Positions 40,917 through 51,426 of a stretch of 64,000 bases of DNA are shown piece after piece. The stretch's first letter is position 1. Each line of letters starts with the position of its first letter. A program made the position numbers and the translations under genes. The notes under the pieces are model-generated. The model was not told the DNA's origin and searched no databases. It was given only the letters and a program-made list of their open reading frames with translations. The stretch is from Candidatus Absconditabacteria bacterium (lineage in GTDB: Bacteria > Patescibacteriota > Gracilibacteria > Absconditabacterales > Absconditicoccaceae): the NCBI GenBank assembly GCA_028693445.1, contig JAQUVI010000001.1, forward strand, positions 62,001 through 126,000, given 5' to 3'.

Positions 40917-40990
40917 CGGGGATTAGCTCAGATGGCTAGAGTGCCTGGTTTGGGACCAGGAGGTCGCGAGTTCGAGTCCCGCATCCCCGA
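40917..40990 (+). tRNA. tRNA-Pro (TGG)
   Basis: Acceptor CGGGGAT / ATCCCCG, D arm GCTC-GAGT, anticodon arm CCTGG-TTTGGGA-CCAGG with anticodon TGG, T arm GCGAG-TTCGAGT-CCCGC with mismatch at the edge. Discriminator A; no encoded CCA, unlike the two tRNAs before it. Confidence 0.95.
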
Positions 40991-41216
40991 ATGTCTACAT
41001 TTGTCTATTGTTATAATCGCTAGTACAATGATCTATTTCTTAGATTAATTACAGCGAACAACGTTTCGAAAACAGTGATGTGCTCAAAATAACGAGCAAT
41101 CATAGGTTACGAGACAAAACTTTTTTTTACAAAAAAGACTTGCAATAAAAAGACAAATCAGTAAACATATTCAGATTGTTAAAGTATTTAATTTTAATTT
41201 TTTAATACATTTTGTT

Positions 41217-42395
41217 ATGGCAAAATTACACGTAAATGTAGGTACTATCGGTCACGTAGATCATGGTAAAACTACATTAACAGCTGCAATTACAACAGTT
41301 GCTGCTACAAAAGGATTTGCAAAAGCTACTGCTTATGATGCAATCGACAATGCTCCAGAAGAAAAAGCAAGAGGAATTACAATCAACACAAGACATGTTG
41401 AATACGAAACTGACACAAGACATTATGCCCATATTGATTGTCCAGGTCATGCCGATTATGTTAAAAACATGATCGTTGGTGCTGCTCAAATGGATTGAGC
41501 TATTCTTGTTGTGGCTGGAACAGATGGTCCAATGCCTCAAACTAGAGAACACATTCTTTTGGCTAAACAAGTTAATGTGCCAAAAGTTGTAGTATTCTTG
41601 AATAAATGTGATATGGTTGATGATCCTGATATGTTAGAACTTGTTGAAGAAGAAATTAGAGATTTGTTGAAAAAACAAGGATATGGATTGGATACGCCAG
41701 TACCTATTATTAGAGGATCTGCTTTGAAAGCAGTTGAAAATCCTACTGATGCTGAAGGGGCTGCTAAACCTATTTGGGAATTATTAGAAGCTCTTGATAC
41801 TTATATTCCAGTTCCAGTAAGAGATAATGAAAAACCTTTCTTGATGCCAGTTGAAGATGTTTTCTCTATTAAAGGTAGAGGAACTGTTGCTACATGAAGA
41901 ATAGAAAGAGGTATTATAAAAATGAACGATGAAATTGAAATTCTTGGTCTTGGAGCTGAACCACAAAAAACAGTTATTACAGGAGTAGAAATGTTTCACA
42001 AACAATTTGATACAGCAGAAGCTGGTATGAATGTTGGACTTCTTCTTAGAGGTATTGATAAAGATAATATTGAAAGAGGACAAGTTCTTTGTAAACCATG
42101 AACTGTAAAAGCTCACAAGAAATTTGAAGCTGAAGTATATGTATTGAAAAAAGAAGAAGGTGGAAGACATACTCCATTTATGACATGATACAGACCACAA
42201 TTCTATATGAGAACTACAGATGTTACTTGAAATATTACATTAAAAGCAGGTGTTGAAATGATTATGCCTGGTGATAATGCGAAAATAGATGTTGAACTTA
42301 TATATCCAGTTGCTATGGAAGAAGGTTTGAGATTTGCAATTAGAGAATGAGGAAGGACTGTTGGAGCGTGAGTTGTTACAAAAATTTCTGATTAA
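41217..42395 (+). CDS. tuf: Elongation factor Tu
   Basis: 392 aa. GTPase delivering aminoacyl-tRNA to the ribosome. G motifs: [10 protein letters not shown] (residues 18-27), [33 protein letters not shown] and GSALK. The UGA in [20 protein letters not shown] and others in domains II and III (TGRIERG, PGTVKAH, TGYRPQF) are at invariant glycines and give the cleanest evidence for UGA=Gly. ATG 41217, TAA 42393. The 226 bases upstream hold no gene; the S10 cluster follows after a hairpin. Confidence 0.99.
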
Positions 42396-42402
42396 TTTAT
42401 TA

Positions 42403-42442
42403 CTTAGAGCCTGGTTCCGTTTTTGCGGAGCTAGGACCTAAG
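42403..42442 (+). other. Long hairpin between tuf and rpsJ
   Basis: Arms CTTAGAGCCTGGTTCCG and CGGAGCTAGGACCTAAG pair with two mismatches and two G-U pairs over 17 positions around a short T-rich loop. A T-run (TTTTTTATTT) follows about 9 bases later. Could be a terminator for tuf, an attenuator of the ribosomal protein operon, or an mRNA processing site. Confidence 0.7.
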
Positions 42443-42473
42443 TGTTAAGTTTTTTATTTACTTGTTTTTTGAT

Positions 42474-42821
42474 ATGTCAGAAAAGAAAATAGTCGTTAAA
42501 ACTAAAAAAGATACAAAGGCGAAATTGAGAATTAAGTTAAAAAGTTATGACGCAAAAATGCTAGAATCTTCTGTTGGAAAAGTTATTGGTTTGCTTATCA
42601 AATCATGAGCTGAAGTTAAATGACCAATACCTTTGCCAAAAAAAAGAAAATTATATACTGTTTTGAGAGCAAATTTTAAACATAAAGATGCTAGAGAGCA
42701 ATTTGAAAGAATTACTTACTCTAGAATGATAGATGTTGTAGAAACTGGCTCAAAAACTATGGAATATCTCCAAAACTTAGCAATACCTGTTTGAGTTATG
42801 GTGGATGTTAAGGTTTTTTAA
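42474..42821 (+). CDS. rpsJ: 30S ribosomal protein S10
   Basis: 115 aa. Core starts at AKLRIKLKSYDAKMLESSVG and shows GPIPLPKKRKLYTVLRANFK, HKDAREQFERITYSRMIDVV. A 15-residue Lys-rich N-terminal extension (MSEKKIVVKTKKDTK) makes it longer than the usual 102 or so. S10 also serves in NusB/S10 antitermination. First gene of the ribosomal protein cluster. ATG 42474, TAA 42819. Confidence 0.96.
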
Positions 42822-42859
42822 TCTAGATTTTTCTTTTAATTTAATGAATAATTGTACTA

Positions 42860-43462
42860 ATGAATAAATGATGATTCGTGGTAAAAAAACAAGAAATGAC
42901 AAGAGTTTGGGTTGATGATAAATTTGTCCCAGTAACTATAGTAAAGGTTATGCCACAAGAAATAGTAAGATATAAAACAGATGAGAAAGATTGATATACG
43001 GCAGTAGTTATTTGACTATGAAAAAAAGAAAAAGAAACTAAAAAATGAAAAAAGATAGTGTACAAAGATACTGTAGAATTTAAAGTAGAATCTGATTATA
43101 TTCAAAACAATCAGATTGGTAAAATTTTTGATTTAGATATCGTGCAATGAATTGAATCAGTTGATGTTGTTTGAGTATCAAAATGAAAATGATTTCAAGG
43201 TATGGTTAAAAGATGTCACATAAAAGGATGATGAGCTACTCATGGTCATAAGTTTACAAGAACTTGAGGTTCAAAAGGAAATAGAAAACCAAGAAGAACC
43301 TTGAAATGACATCCTCATGCTGGACATATGTGAGTTGATCGTGTTACTTTAAAAGATATTAAAGTGTTAGATGTTATAAAAACAGATAAAGAACAGCTTA
43401 TTGCTTTAAAATGATCTTTGCCATGAGCTTACAATGGTATGTTAAAAATCAATTTAAATTAA
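42860..43462 (+). CDS. rplC: 50S ribosomal protein L3
   Basis: 200 aa, many UGA as Gly (GGFVVKK start, KGKGFQGMVKR). Conserved core HKFTRTGGSKGNRKPRRTL and GHPHAGHMGVDRVTLK. ATG 42860 was chosen; an ATG at 42844 runs into a TAA at once. Binds 23S rRNA near the peptidyl transferase centre. TAA 43460. Confidence 0.94.
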
Positions 43463-43509
43463 TTATTGTGTCTTTGAAATTAATTCTTAATTCTTAATTT
43501 ATATAAAAA

Positions 43510-44139
43510 ATGGTATATTCTGTAGATATATATGATAAAAAATGAAAAGTTGTTTCTACCATAGATTTAAATGGAGATGTTTTTGCAGACGAAAATATAA
43601 ATGAATGATTGATTCATGAGTATGTTCTTTTGCAATCAAGTAATGCTCGTAATAATATTGCTTGTACAAAATGAAGAGGTGAAATAGCATGATCTGGAAG
43701 AAAAATATTTAAACAAAAAGGGACAGGAAATGCTAGGGCTTGAGATAGAAATTCACCAGTAAGAAAAGGTTGATGAGTTGTTTTTTGACCTAGATGAGAA
43801 AGAAATTTTGAAAAAGCTATGAATAAAAAAGCAAGAAGATTAGCATTAATGGGTATTATTACATTGAAAGCAAAAGAAAAATCTATTTTATGATTAAAAG
43901 ATTTTGATCTATCTAAGCCAAAAACAAAAGATCTTCTTGATGTGGTAAAAAACATTTGAATTGATGGTAAAAAAACATTGTTTGTTTTGGGTTCTAAAAA
44001 TGAAAATATTGAAAAATCTTTAAGAAATATTGTAAATGTAAAATATATTACAATAGGGTATCTTAATCCTTTGGATATAATGTCTGCAAAAAAAGTTGTA
44101 TTCTTTGAAACAGCTTTAAATGCAATTAATTCAAAATAG
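43510..44139 (+). CDS. rplD: 50S ribosomal protein L4
   Basis: 209 aa. Conserved loop KGRGEIAGSGRKIFKQKGTG and NARAGDRNSPVRKGGGVVFG, which lines the exit tunnel; most of those glycines are UGA. C-terminal part has KKTLFVLGSKNENIEKSLRN and NPLDIMSAKKVVF. ATG 43510, TAG 44137. In E. coli L4 represses its own operon; nothing here shows whether that holds. Confidence 0.95.
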
Positions 44140-44164
44140 TTTATTTGATCTTACGAAAATAAGC

Positions 44165-44506
44165 ATGGTATTCACTAAAAAATTACAACAAAGAGCTAAA
44201 AAAAATATTGAGAATAAAATAGTAAAAAAATTCTCAATATATGATGTTATTTTGGCTCCTATAATAACAGAAAAAACATACAAATTCCATGATGCTGCAA
44301 ACAAATATTGTTTTAAGGTACACAAAGGTGCTAATAAAAACGATGTAAAAGCAGCTATTCAATATTTGTATAAAGTTACTCCTGAGTCTGTAAACATAGT
44401 AAATGTTGTTTCAAAAAATAGAACTCAGAGAGGTTTGGTTAGAAAGGCTTATAAAAAAGCTGTTGTTACTTTGTCTAAAAAAGACAAAATAGAAATCGGA
44501 TTGTAA
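44165..44506 (+). CDS. rplW: 50S ribosomal protein L23
   Basis: 113 aa from ATG 44165 (a longer frame from 44120 overlaps L4 and is less likely). Core: YDVILAPIITEKTYKFHDAA, YCFKVHKGANKNDVKAAIQY, VVSKNRTQRGLVRKAYKKAV. The Lys-rich N-terminal 20 residues exceed the usual length. L23 forms the tunnel-exit docking site for SRP and trigger factor. TAA 44504. Confidence 0.94.
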   Translation: MVFTKKLQQRAKKNIENKIVKKFSIYDVILAPIITEKTYKFHDAANKYCFKVHKGANKNDVKAAIQYLYKVTPESVNIVNVVSKNRTQRGLVRKAYKKAVVTLSKKDKIEIGL

Positions 44507-44537
44507 GATATATTTATGTTTTGATTAGTATTTAAAA

Positions 44538-45386
44538 ATGGCAATAAAAAAGTACAAACCGTATACGCCTTCTAGACGTTTCATGGTTGGATATGATTTC
44601 AGTGATTTAACATCTAAAAAACCAGAGAAATCTTTGGTGGTTTCTTTGTGAAGAACTGGATGAAGAAATAATCAATGAAGAGTTACTTCTAGATGGATGT
44701 GATGAGGTCATAAAAGACTATACAGACTTGTAGATTTTATTTGATATGATAAAATAGACATTCCAGCTAAAGTAGCGTCTGTTGAATATGATCCTTATAG
44801 AACAGCAAGAATAGCTCTGTTAAATTATGCTGATTGAGAAAAAAGATATGTATTAGCATGGAAATGAATTGTTGTTGGTGAAGAAGTTATGTCAGGAAAA
44901 GATTCTCCTATCAAAGCTTGAAACAGAAAACAGCTAAAAGATATTCCAGAAGGTATGAATATTTTTGCCTTGGAAGTGACTCCTTTCTCAAAAGGTAAAT
45001 TGATAAAAACTGCTTGATCATATGCTAGTATTGTTGGTAGAGATGAGCAACAAAAAAAAGTGTTTATCAAAATGCCTTCAAGAGAAGTAAGAAAATTTGA
45101 TGAAAATTGTTGGGCTACTATATGAGAAATATGAAATGATCAACACAAAAACATTGTTATTGGTAAAGCATGAAGACAGAGATGGATGGGTAAAAAACCA
45201 AGAGTTCTTGGTAAAAATATGAACCCTGTTGATCATCCACATGGAGGTTGAGAATGACACTCTCCTATTGGTTCAAAAAGATGACCAAAATCATTTGCTT
45301 GAAAAAATGTTTCTGCAGGAATTAAAACTAGAAAAGGTGGAAAATGGTCTACAAAATTTATTGTTTCTAATAGAAATAAAAAATAA
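44538..45386 (+). CDS. rplB: 50S ribosomal protein L2
   Basis: 282 aa. [60 protein letters not shown] and [20 protein letters not shown] are all hallmark L2 segments, with most glycines coded by UGA. The conserved His in HPHGG is present. L2 is needed for subunit joining and peptidyl transfer. ATG 44538, TAA 45384. Confidence 0.97.
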
Positions 45387-45414
45387 TTACATATTTTAAT
45401 TATTAGTTTATATC

Positions 45415-45672
45415 ATGGTAAGATCGCTAAAAAAAGGTTTTTATGTCAACCCAAAAATAGAGAAAAAAGTTCAAGGTATGGTTTCGTCTTGAGACAAAAA
45501 AGTTATAAAAACTTGGGATAGAGCATGTCAAATTACTCCAGATATGTTGTGATTTACATTTGCTGTTCACAATTGAAAGCAATTCGTAAGTGTATATATA
45601 ACTGAAGATATGATGGGTCATAGATTGGGAGAATTTGTTCCAACTAGAACATTTAGAGGTCATCCATTTTAA
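45415..45672 (+). CDS. rpsS: 30S ribosomal protein S19
   Basis: 85 aa. [69 protein letters not shown]. Sits in the 30S head and contacts S13 and A-site elements. ATG 45415, TAA 45670. Confidence 0.95.
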
Positions 45673-45705
45673 TTGACTTTGTTTTAAATCTAAAAAAGAT
45701 TAATT

Positions 45706-46044
45706 ATGAATAATAGTATGTCAGCTACATTGAAATATGCATTGGTTTCTCATATAAAAATGGAACTAATGGCAAAGTTAGTTAGATGAAAAAAAGTGCA
45801 AGAAGCTTTGGATGCATTGCAATTTTTACCAAAAAAATCTGCAAAAACATTACATAAGGTTATTAAATCAGCAGTTAATAATGCGGTAAAAAATGCAAAC
45901 AAAGATATAAATTCCTTGTATATCCAAACTATTGATGTTTGAGGTGCTCCAAAACTTAAAAGAATAAGATTCACATCAAGATCAAGAATTAGTCATTATG
46001 CTAAGTATAGATCTTTTGTGAGAGTGGTTTTAAATAGTAAATAA
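45706..46044 (+). CDS. rplV: 50S ribosomal protein L22
   Basis: 112 aa from ATG 45706; a second ATG at 45718 is possible. AKLVRGKKVQEALDALQFLP, KKSAKTLHKVIKSAVNNAVK, and the beta-hairpin and C-terminus PKLKRIRFTSRSRISHYAKY. L22 lines the exit tunnel with L4. TAA 46042; rpsC starts nine bases later. Confidence 0.94.
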
Positions 46045-46052
46045 TCTTTGAT

Positions 46053-46721
46053 ATGTGACAAAAAGTAAATCCAGTTTGAATGAGAGTTGGTATCGTAAAG
46101 TCTTGGCCATGTGAATGGTATTGAAAAACAAAGGCTATGTGATCTGATTTTTTCGTTGAAGATATAAAATTAAGAAGATTTATAGAAAAGGCTTTTCCTA
46201 GAACAGGAATTTCAAAGATTGTTATTAGAAAAACCAATAAAGAATGAGAAATCATTATATTCACTTCAAAAGTTGGTGTTTTGATGGGTAAGCAATGAGC
46301 AAAAATTAAAGAATTTGAAGACGATCTAAAAAAGAAATTTGGAAAAGAATTTAAGGTAGTTATAAAAGAAGTTAGAAATCCAGAATTGTCTGCTAAAATT
46401 ATGGCTGAATTTATTGCCGCTCAACTTGAAGCTAGAATGCCTTATAGAAAAGTAGCAAAAAATGTTCTTCAAAAAATAATAGAAAAATGAGCTGCTGGTG
46501 CAAAAATTCAAATTTGATGAAGACTTGGATGAACTGATATAGCAAGATCTGAAAGATTTATTAATTGAAGAGTGTCTTTACAGACATTTAGATCAGATAT
46601 TGATTATTGTCACTTGCAAGCTATGACAAAGTATTGAGTATTATGAGTAAGGGTTTGGATTCAAAAATGAGTGTTAAACACAAAAAGCTCAGCAAATAAC
46701 AATAAAAAAATAGTATTATAA
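46053..46721 (+). CDS. rpsC: 30S ribosomal protein S3
   Basis: 222 aa, starting MGQKVNPVGMRVGIVKSW (both Gly UGA). KH domain VGVLMGKQGAKIKEFEDDLK, C-terminal domain AAGAKIQIGGRLGGTDIARS and LQAMTKYGVLGVRVWIQKGV. Forms part of the mRNA entry and helicase site. ATG 46053, TAA 46719. Confidence 0.96.
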
Positions 46722-46747
46722 GTTTTATTTAATGTGGATGTATAAAA

Positions 46748-47167
46748 ATGTTGTTAACTCCAAAAAGATGGAAATACAGAAAACCAATAATTAGATCTTT
46801 GAAATGAAAAAGTACAAGATGAACAAGTGTATCATTTTGAGATTATTGATTGAAAGCTATAACTAGTGGTTATATTTCCAATAAACAAATAGAGGCAGCA
46901 AGAAAGGTTATAGTTAGACATATAAGAAAAGTTGGTAAAATATGGGTTAGAATATTTCCTGATACGCCATTTACTAAGAAATGATTAGAAATGCCGATGG
47001 GTACTGGAAAAGGAGATGTAGATATTTACACTGCTCCAGTAAGAAAGTGAAAAATATTATTTGAAATAAGTTGATTAGATGAAGAAGAAGCAAAAAAAGT
47101 TTTGATTAGTGCATCCAAAAAGCTCCCAGTAAAAGCAAGAGTCGTTGCAAAAGGAGAAATAAGATAG
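46748..47167 (+). CDS. rplP: 50S ribosomal protein L16
   Basis: 139 aa. MLLTPKRWKYRKPIIRSLKG, SFGDYGLKAITSGYISNKQI, EAARKVIVRHIRKVGKIWVR, MPMGTGKGDVDIYTAPVRKG. Organises the A-site region of 23S rRNA. ATG 46748, TAG 47165. Confidence 0.96.
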
Positions 47168-47193
47168 TTTTATTTGTTTTATCATTTGGTACA

Positions 47194-47421
47194 ATGAAGT
47201 GAAAAGCATTGTTTATGAAAGAGTTATCTTCAAAGTCAGTAAAAGAACTTGTAGATATGAGAAGAAAAATGAAAAAAGAACTTTTTGAGTTGAAGTCCAA
47301 AAATGCAATAAGAGGACTAAAAGAAACTCATAAAATTTGAGATACAAAAGTGAAGATAGCTAGGATAAATACTCTTTTAGCTCTTAAAATTAAAGAAAAA
47401 TATGGCAATAATATGAAATAA
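47194..47421 (+). CDS. rpmC: 50S ribosomal protein L29
   Basis: 75 aa, with KELSSKSVKELVDMRRKMKK, ELFELKSKNAIRGLKETHKI and VKIARINTLLALKIKEK. Two-helix hairpin protein at the tunnel exit. ATG 47194 (a second Met is at residue 8). TAA 47419; its last 20 bases overlap the start of rpsQ. Confidence 0.93.
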
Positions 47422-47656
47422 GAACATAAAGGAACTTATCTGAGAGGTTATCAGTGATAAAACAGATAAAACTCGCATAGTTTTGGTAAAAACTGTAAAA
47501 GTTCATCCATTATACAGAAAGAGATTTATCGTAAGAAAAAAATATTATGTTCATGATGAACAAAATGTTTCAAAAATATGAGATATGATAAAATTTAGAG
47601 AAGTAAAACCAGTTAGTAAACTTAAAAGATGGTCTTTAGTGGAAAAAACTAGTTAA
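47402..47656 (+). CDS. rpsQ: 30S ribosomal protein S17
   Basis: 84 aa. The ATG at 47402 lies inside rpmC in another frame and is the only in-frame ATG giving a full S17: MAIIGNKNIKELIGEVISDK, TRIVLVKTVKVHPLYRKRFI, YYVHDEQNVSKIGDMIKFRE, PVSKLKRWSLVE. TAA 47654. The 20-base overlap suggests translational coupling with L29. Confidence 0.95.
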
Positions 47657-47684
47657 AATATATTTATTTGTTTTTTAAAAAGCA

Positions 47685-48065
47685 ATGTTAAAAACTGAAT
47701 CAATTGTTACTGTTGCTGATAATACAGGAGTAAAAAAAGTTAAAATAATCAGAATATTGAAATCTTCTATGGCAAGAACTGCAAGAATAGCTGATATGGT
47801 TGTGGTAGCTGTTCAAGAAGTTGCTCCAACATCAACAATTAAAAAATGAGAAGTTGCTCAAGCAATGGTAGTAAGAGTAAGAAAAGAAATAACAAGAAAA
47901 GACTGAACATATGTGAGGTTTTGAGACAATGCTGTTATTCTTATGTCAAAAGATGCAAAAGGAGAAGTTAAGCCTATATGAAAAAGAATATTTGGTCCTG
48001 TTGCAAGAGAATTAAGAGATTTGTGATATAGAAATATTACTAATATGGCCGAAGAAGTTGTATAG
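47685..48065 (+). CDS. rplN: 50S ribosomal protein L14
   Basis: 126 aa. MLKTESIVTVADNTGVKKVK, ARIADMVVVAVQEVAPTSTI, KKGEVAQAMVVRVRKEITRK, DNAVILMSKDAKGEVKPIGK, RIFGPVARELRD. Binds at the subunit interface. ATG 47685, TAG 48063. Confidence 0.96.
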
Positions 48066-48107
48066 TAAACAAAATTATATCGGCTTTTACATTGTTATAT
48101 TTGTTTA

Positions 48108-48398
48108 ATGAAAAAATTAAGATCTGGAGATCCAATCATGGTAATCGCAGGAAAATATAAAGGGAAAATTTCATCTATAGAAAAAATAGACGAAAACAAA
48201 GTATGGGTAAAATGACTTAATGAGGTAAAAAGAGCTATGAAATGAAAGGGGTTTGTAAAAAAACACCTTCCTATAAATATTTCCAATGTGATGTATTATG
48301 ATGAAGTATCAAAAAAACCTTCAAAATTAAAAATCATATCAAATAAAGAAGGTAAGAAAGTTAGAAAAATAGCAAAAACAGACAAAGAGATTAAATAA
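48108..48398 (+). CDS. rplX: 50S ribosomal protein L24
   Basis: 96 aa. KOW motif [20 protein letters not shown], then [20 protein letters not shown] and [12 protein letters not shown]. Assembly-initiating protein near the tunnel exit. ATG 48108, TAA 48396. Confidence 0.93.
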
Positions 48399-48424
48399 TT
48401 TTATTGTGTTTAATTTTAAAATAC

Positions 48425-48964
48425 ATGAGTGCACTAAAAAAGTTCAATAAAGAAGTTGTTCCTTCTTTAAAAGAAAGGTTGGGAGTAAAGAATATAAACT
48501 CAGTACCTAAACTAGAAAAGGTTATTGTTTCTATAGGTATTGGATCTTTGGCAACTAGAAAATCTATGAAAGATTTTGATGAATTTGAAAAAAATATAAT
48601 AAAAATAACATGACAAAAACCGACATTAATCAAATCTAGAAAATCTATTTCAAATTTTAAATTAAGAGAAGGAATGCCTGTTATGTACAAGGTAACTCTT
48701 AGAAGAGATAGAGCTTATGATTTTTTGGATAGATTTGTTAGAGTAGCGCTTCCTAGACTTAGAGACTTCTCTGGATTGTCATCTAAATCTTTTGATCCAA
48801 AATGAAATCTAAATATTGGATTAGCAAATTACAATATATTCCCAGAATTAGATGTTGATGATGTAAATATTCCTATGTGAATACAAATCACTATTGTTAC
48901 GTCAACAACTAGTACAGAGAAATCAAAAGCTTTGTTGCAAGAATTGTGATTTTTGTTTAAATAG
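48425..48964 (+). CDS. rplE: 50S ribosomal protein L5
   Basis: 179 aa. [100 protein letters not shown]. Binds 5S rRNA. ATG 48425 chosen over an upstream non-ATG start. TAG 48962. Confidence 0.96.
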
Positions 48965-48993
48965 TATAACTTTAATTTATATTAATCATCCTA

Positions 48994-49209
48994 ATGGCAA
49001 GAACTGCATTGAAAGAAAAACAATGGAAGATGTTTGAAAAAAGGTTTATAAAAGGCCAAGATTTAAAACATCCTACAAAATATTACAACAGATGTAGATT
49101 ATGTTGAAGATCAAAATCATATATCAGAGATTTTGGTATTTGTAGAGTATGTTTGAGAACATACGCAAGAGAAGGATTAATTATGTGATTAAGAAAAGCA
49201 AGCTGGTAA
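48994..49209 (+). CDS. rpsN: 30S ribosomal protein S14, zinc-binding form
   Basis: 71 aa with four cysteines (C34, C37, C50, C53) in CRLCGRSKSYIRDFGICRVC, the zinc ribbon of type Z S14, followed by LRTYAREGLIMGLRKASW. About ten residues longer at the N-terminus than the 61-aa norm. ATG 48994, TAA 49207. Confidence 0.95.
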
Positions 49210-49239
49210 AAATTTTTTATTTTGTGAATGTTGCAAGTA

Positions 49240-49644
49240 ATGAGTTATGTTAATGCCCCTATTCATGATTTGTTAATTAGAATTAAAAATGCTTATATGG
49301 CAAGAAAACCTATTGTCGAATGAGTATCTTTTTCTAAATTTAAACAACAAGTACTTGAATTATTAAAACAATATGGATTTATCAGAGATATTGAAATTAT
49401 CGAAGAGGATTGAAAAAAGATGATAAATATTCATCTAAATCCTGTAAAAGATTCTGTTAACGATATTCCAAATGTGAAGTTTTATTCAAAACCTTCTAGA
49501 GCTTGGTATGTAAGATCAAAAGATATTCATACAGTTGCTGGATGAAAAGGTATTGGTATTATTTCTACAAGTCAAGGATTAATGGCTTCTCATGTTGCAA
49601 AACAAAAAAAAATATGATGAGAACTTATAGCAGAAATTTATTAA
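49240..49644 (+). CDS. rpsH: 30S ribosomal protein S8
   Basis: 134 aa. MSYVNAPIHDLLIRIKNAYM, FSKFKQQVLELLKQYGFIRD, VKFYSKPSRAWYVRSKDIHT, GGKGIGIISTSQGLMASHVA, GGELIAEIY. ATG 49240 is preferred; an in-frame ATG at 49228 would add four residues. TAA 49642. Confidence 0.95.
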
Positions 49645-49715
49645 TTAAAAAATAAAATCTGAAGAAATATCTTTGTTTAGATATTCGTTCGACGTTTTAT
49701 TAGTAAATATACATT

Positions 49716-50261
49716 ATGTCAAAAATTGGTAAGAAACCTATAATTATAAAAGATGGTGTTGAAATAAAAATCGACAAAAAAACCGTATTTGTAAAATGAC
49801 CCAAATGAGAATTGTCTTATACTTTACTTGATGGCGTAAATGCAAAAGTAAATGAATGAGCTATAGAAATAAGCATAGAAAGTGATGACAAGAAAAATCT
49901 TCGAGGATTAACAAGAACGCTTGTATCAAATATGGTAGATGGTGTTACTACAGGATTCGAAAAGAAATTACTTGTAATGTGAGTTTGATATGCTGTAAAA
50001 AAAGAATGAAACGCACTTCAATTATCTTTGTGACTTTCTCATAAAGTTAAATTTGAGGTACCTTCATCTATACAATCTGAAGTTGAACAAGACGCAAAAG
50101 GTAATTATGTTATTATTCTAAAAAGTATAGACAAACAACATCTTTGAGAAGTTGCTTCAAAAATTAGGGATCTTAGAAAACCAGAACCATATAAATGAAA
50201 GGGTATTAGATATTTTGATGAAGTTGTTAAATTAAAAGCTGGAAAAACAGCTAAAAAATAG
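49716..50261 (+). CDS. rplF: 50S ribosomal protein L6
   Basis: 181 aa. MSKIGKKPIIIKDGVEIKID, VKGPKGELSYTL, LTRTLVSNMVDGVTTGFEKK, LLVMGVGYAVKKEGNALQLS, EPYKGKGIRYFDEVVKLKAG. CGA at 49902-49904 precedes GLTRTL, where many relatives have Trp or another aromatic (LWG-T-R). ATG 49716, TAG 50259. Confidence 0.96.
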
Positions 50262-50303
50262 TTTAATCTGATTGTAAATATTTATTTGTATTGTATTAAA
50301 ATC

Positions 50304-50663
50304 ATGCAAAATTTGAAACCAACAAACAAAGGGAAATTAGCTAATTTCTTGAGAAGAAAAAATAGGGTAAATGCTATCATAAAATCACAGCATCCTGATT
50401 TTAGAATTGTTATAAATAGATCAAATAGATATGTTAAAGCTCAATTGATAGATAAAACTTGAAAAATTATTGGTTTTGTTTGTGATAAAGAACTTAAATG
50501 AGAAAATAAATCACAAAAAGCTCATGCAGCATGATTGGAATTAGCAAAAACAATTAAAGATAAAAAAATAGAAAAAGTTGTTTTTGATAGAAATGGTTTT
50601 TTGTACCATGGAAGAGTAAAATCATTTGTTGAATGATTGAGAGAAGGTTGAATAATTTTGTAA
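50304..50663 (+). CDS. rplR: 50S ribosomal protein L18
   Basis: 119 aa. [71 protein letters not shown]. Binds 5S rRNA with L5. ATG 50304, TAA 50661. Confidence 0.95.
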
Positions 50664-50693
50664 ATATTATTTATTATATAATTTATTGTCCCA

Positions 50694-51401
50694 ATGAAAG
50701 GTGGAAATAAAGATAAGACAAAAAAAGAGTTTGATGAACTTTTGTTAGAAGTAAGAAGGGTAACAAGAGTTACTACATGATGAAGAAGAATGTCTTTTAG
50801 GGCAACAGTTTTGGTTGGAAACAGAAAATGAAAAATCTGACTTTGAGTTGCAAAAGGAGCCGATGTTTCTATCGCAGTATCCAAGGCTTCTCGTGAAGCA
50901 TACAAAAATATGTACGTTGTTCCTTTGACAAAAGACAATACAGTTCCTTATATGACATCTACAAAATATAAATCATGTTTTGTTAAATTGTTACCAGCAA
51001 AAGCTGGTACTGGTCTCAAGGCATGATCAGCTGTTAGAGCTGTTTTGGAATTAGCATGATACGAAAATATGTTGTCAAAAATAGTATGATCAAATAACAA
51101 ATTAAACAATGCTATAGCGACAATAAAATGACTATCAAGTTATAAACATAAAGATTTTTTTGCAAGTATGTTAACTAAAAAAGGTTCAAAAGCGGAAGAT
51201 AATACAACAGAAGTAGTGGATAAGAAAACAACTGAAAATACACAAGAACCAAAAATAGAAAGTAAACCAGTATCAAAAGCTACTCCAAAAATAGAAGAAA
51301 AAATAGAAAAGGTAGCCAAACCAGCTGCAAAAAAACCAGCTGCAGAAAAAGCGTCCAAAGCAGAAAAAAAACCAGCTACAAAAACAGTAGCTAAAAAATA
51401 A
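50694..51401 (+). CDS. rpsE: 30S ribosomal protein S5 with Lys/Ala-rich tail
   Basis: 235 aa; the core (residues 1 to about 160) has VRRVTRVTTGGRRMSFRATV, GNRKGKIGLGVAKGADVSIA, VVPLTKDNTVPYMTSTKYKS, PAKAGTGLKAGSAVRAVLEL. The last 75 residues are an added Lys/Ala/Pro/Glu tail (KPAAKKPAAEKASKAEKKPA). A related tail ends the next gene, rplO. rpmD (L30), usual in this spot, is missing. ATG 50694, TAA 51399. Confidence 0.95.
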
Positions 51402-51426
51402 CTTTTAATTATTGTGCTTATAGCCA

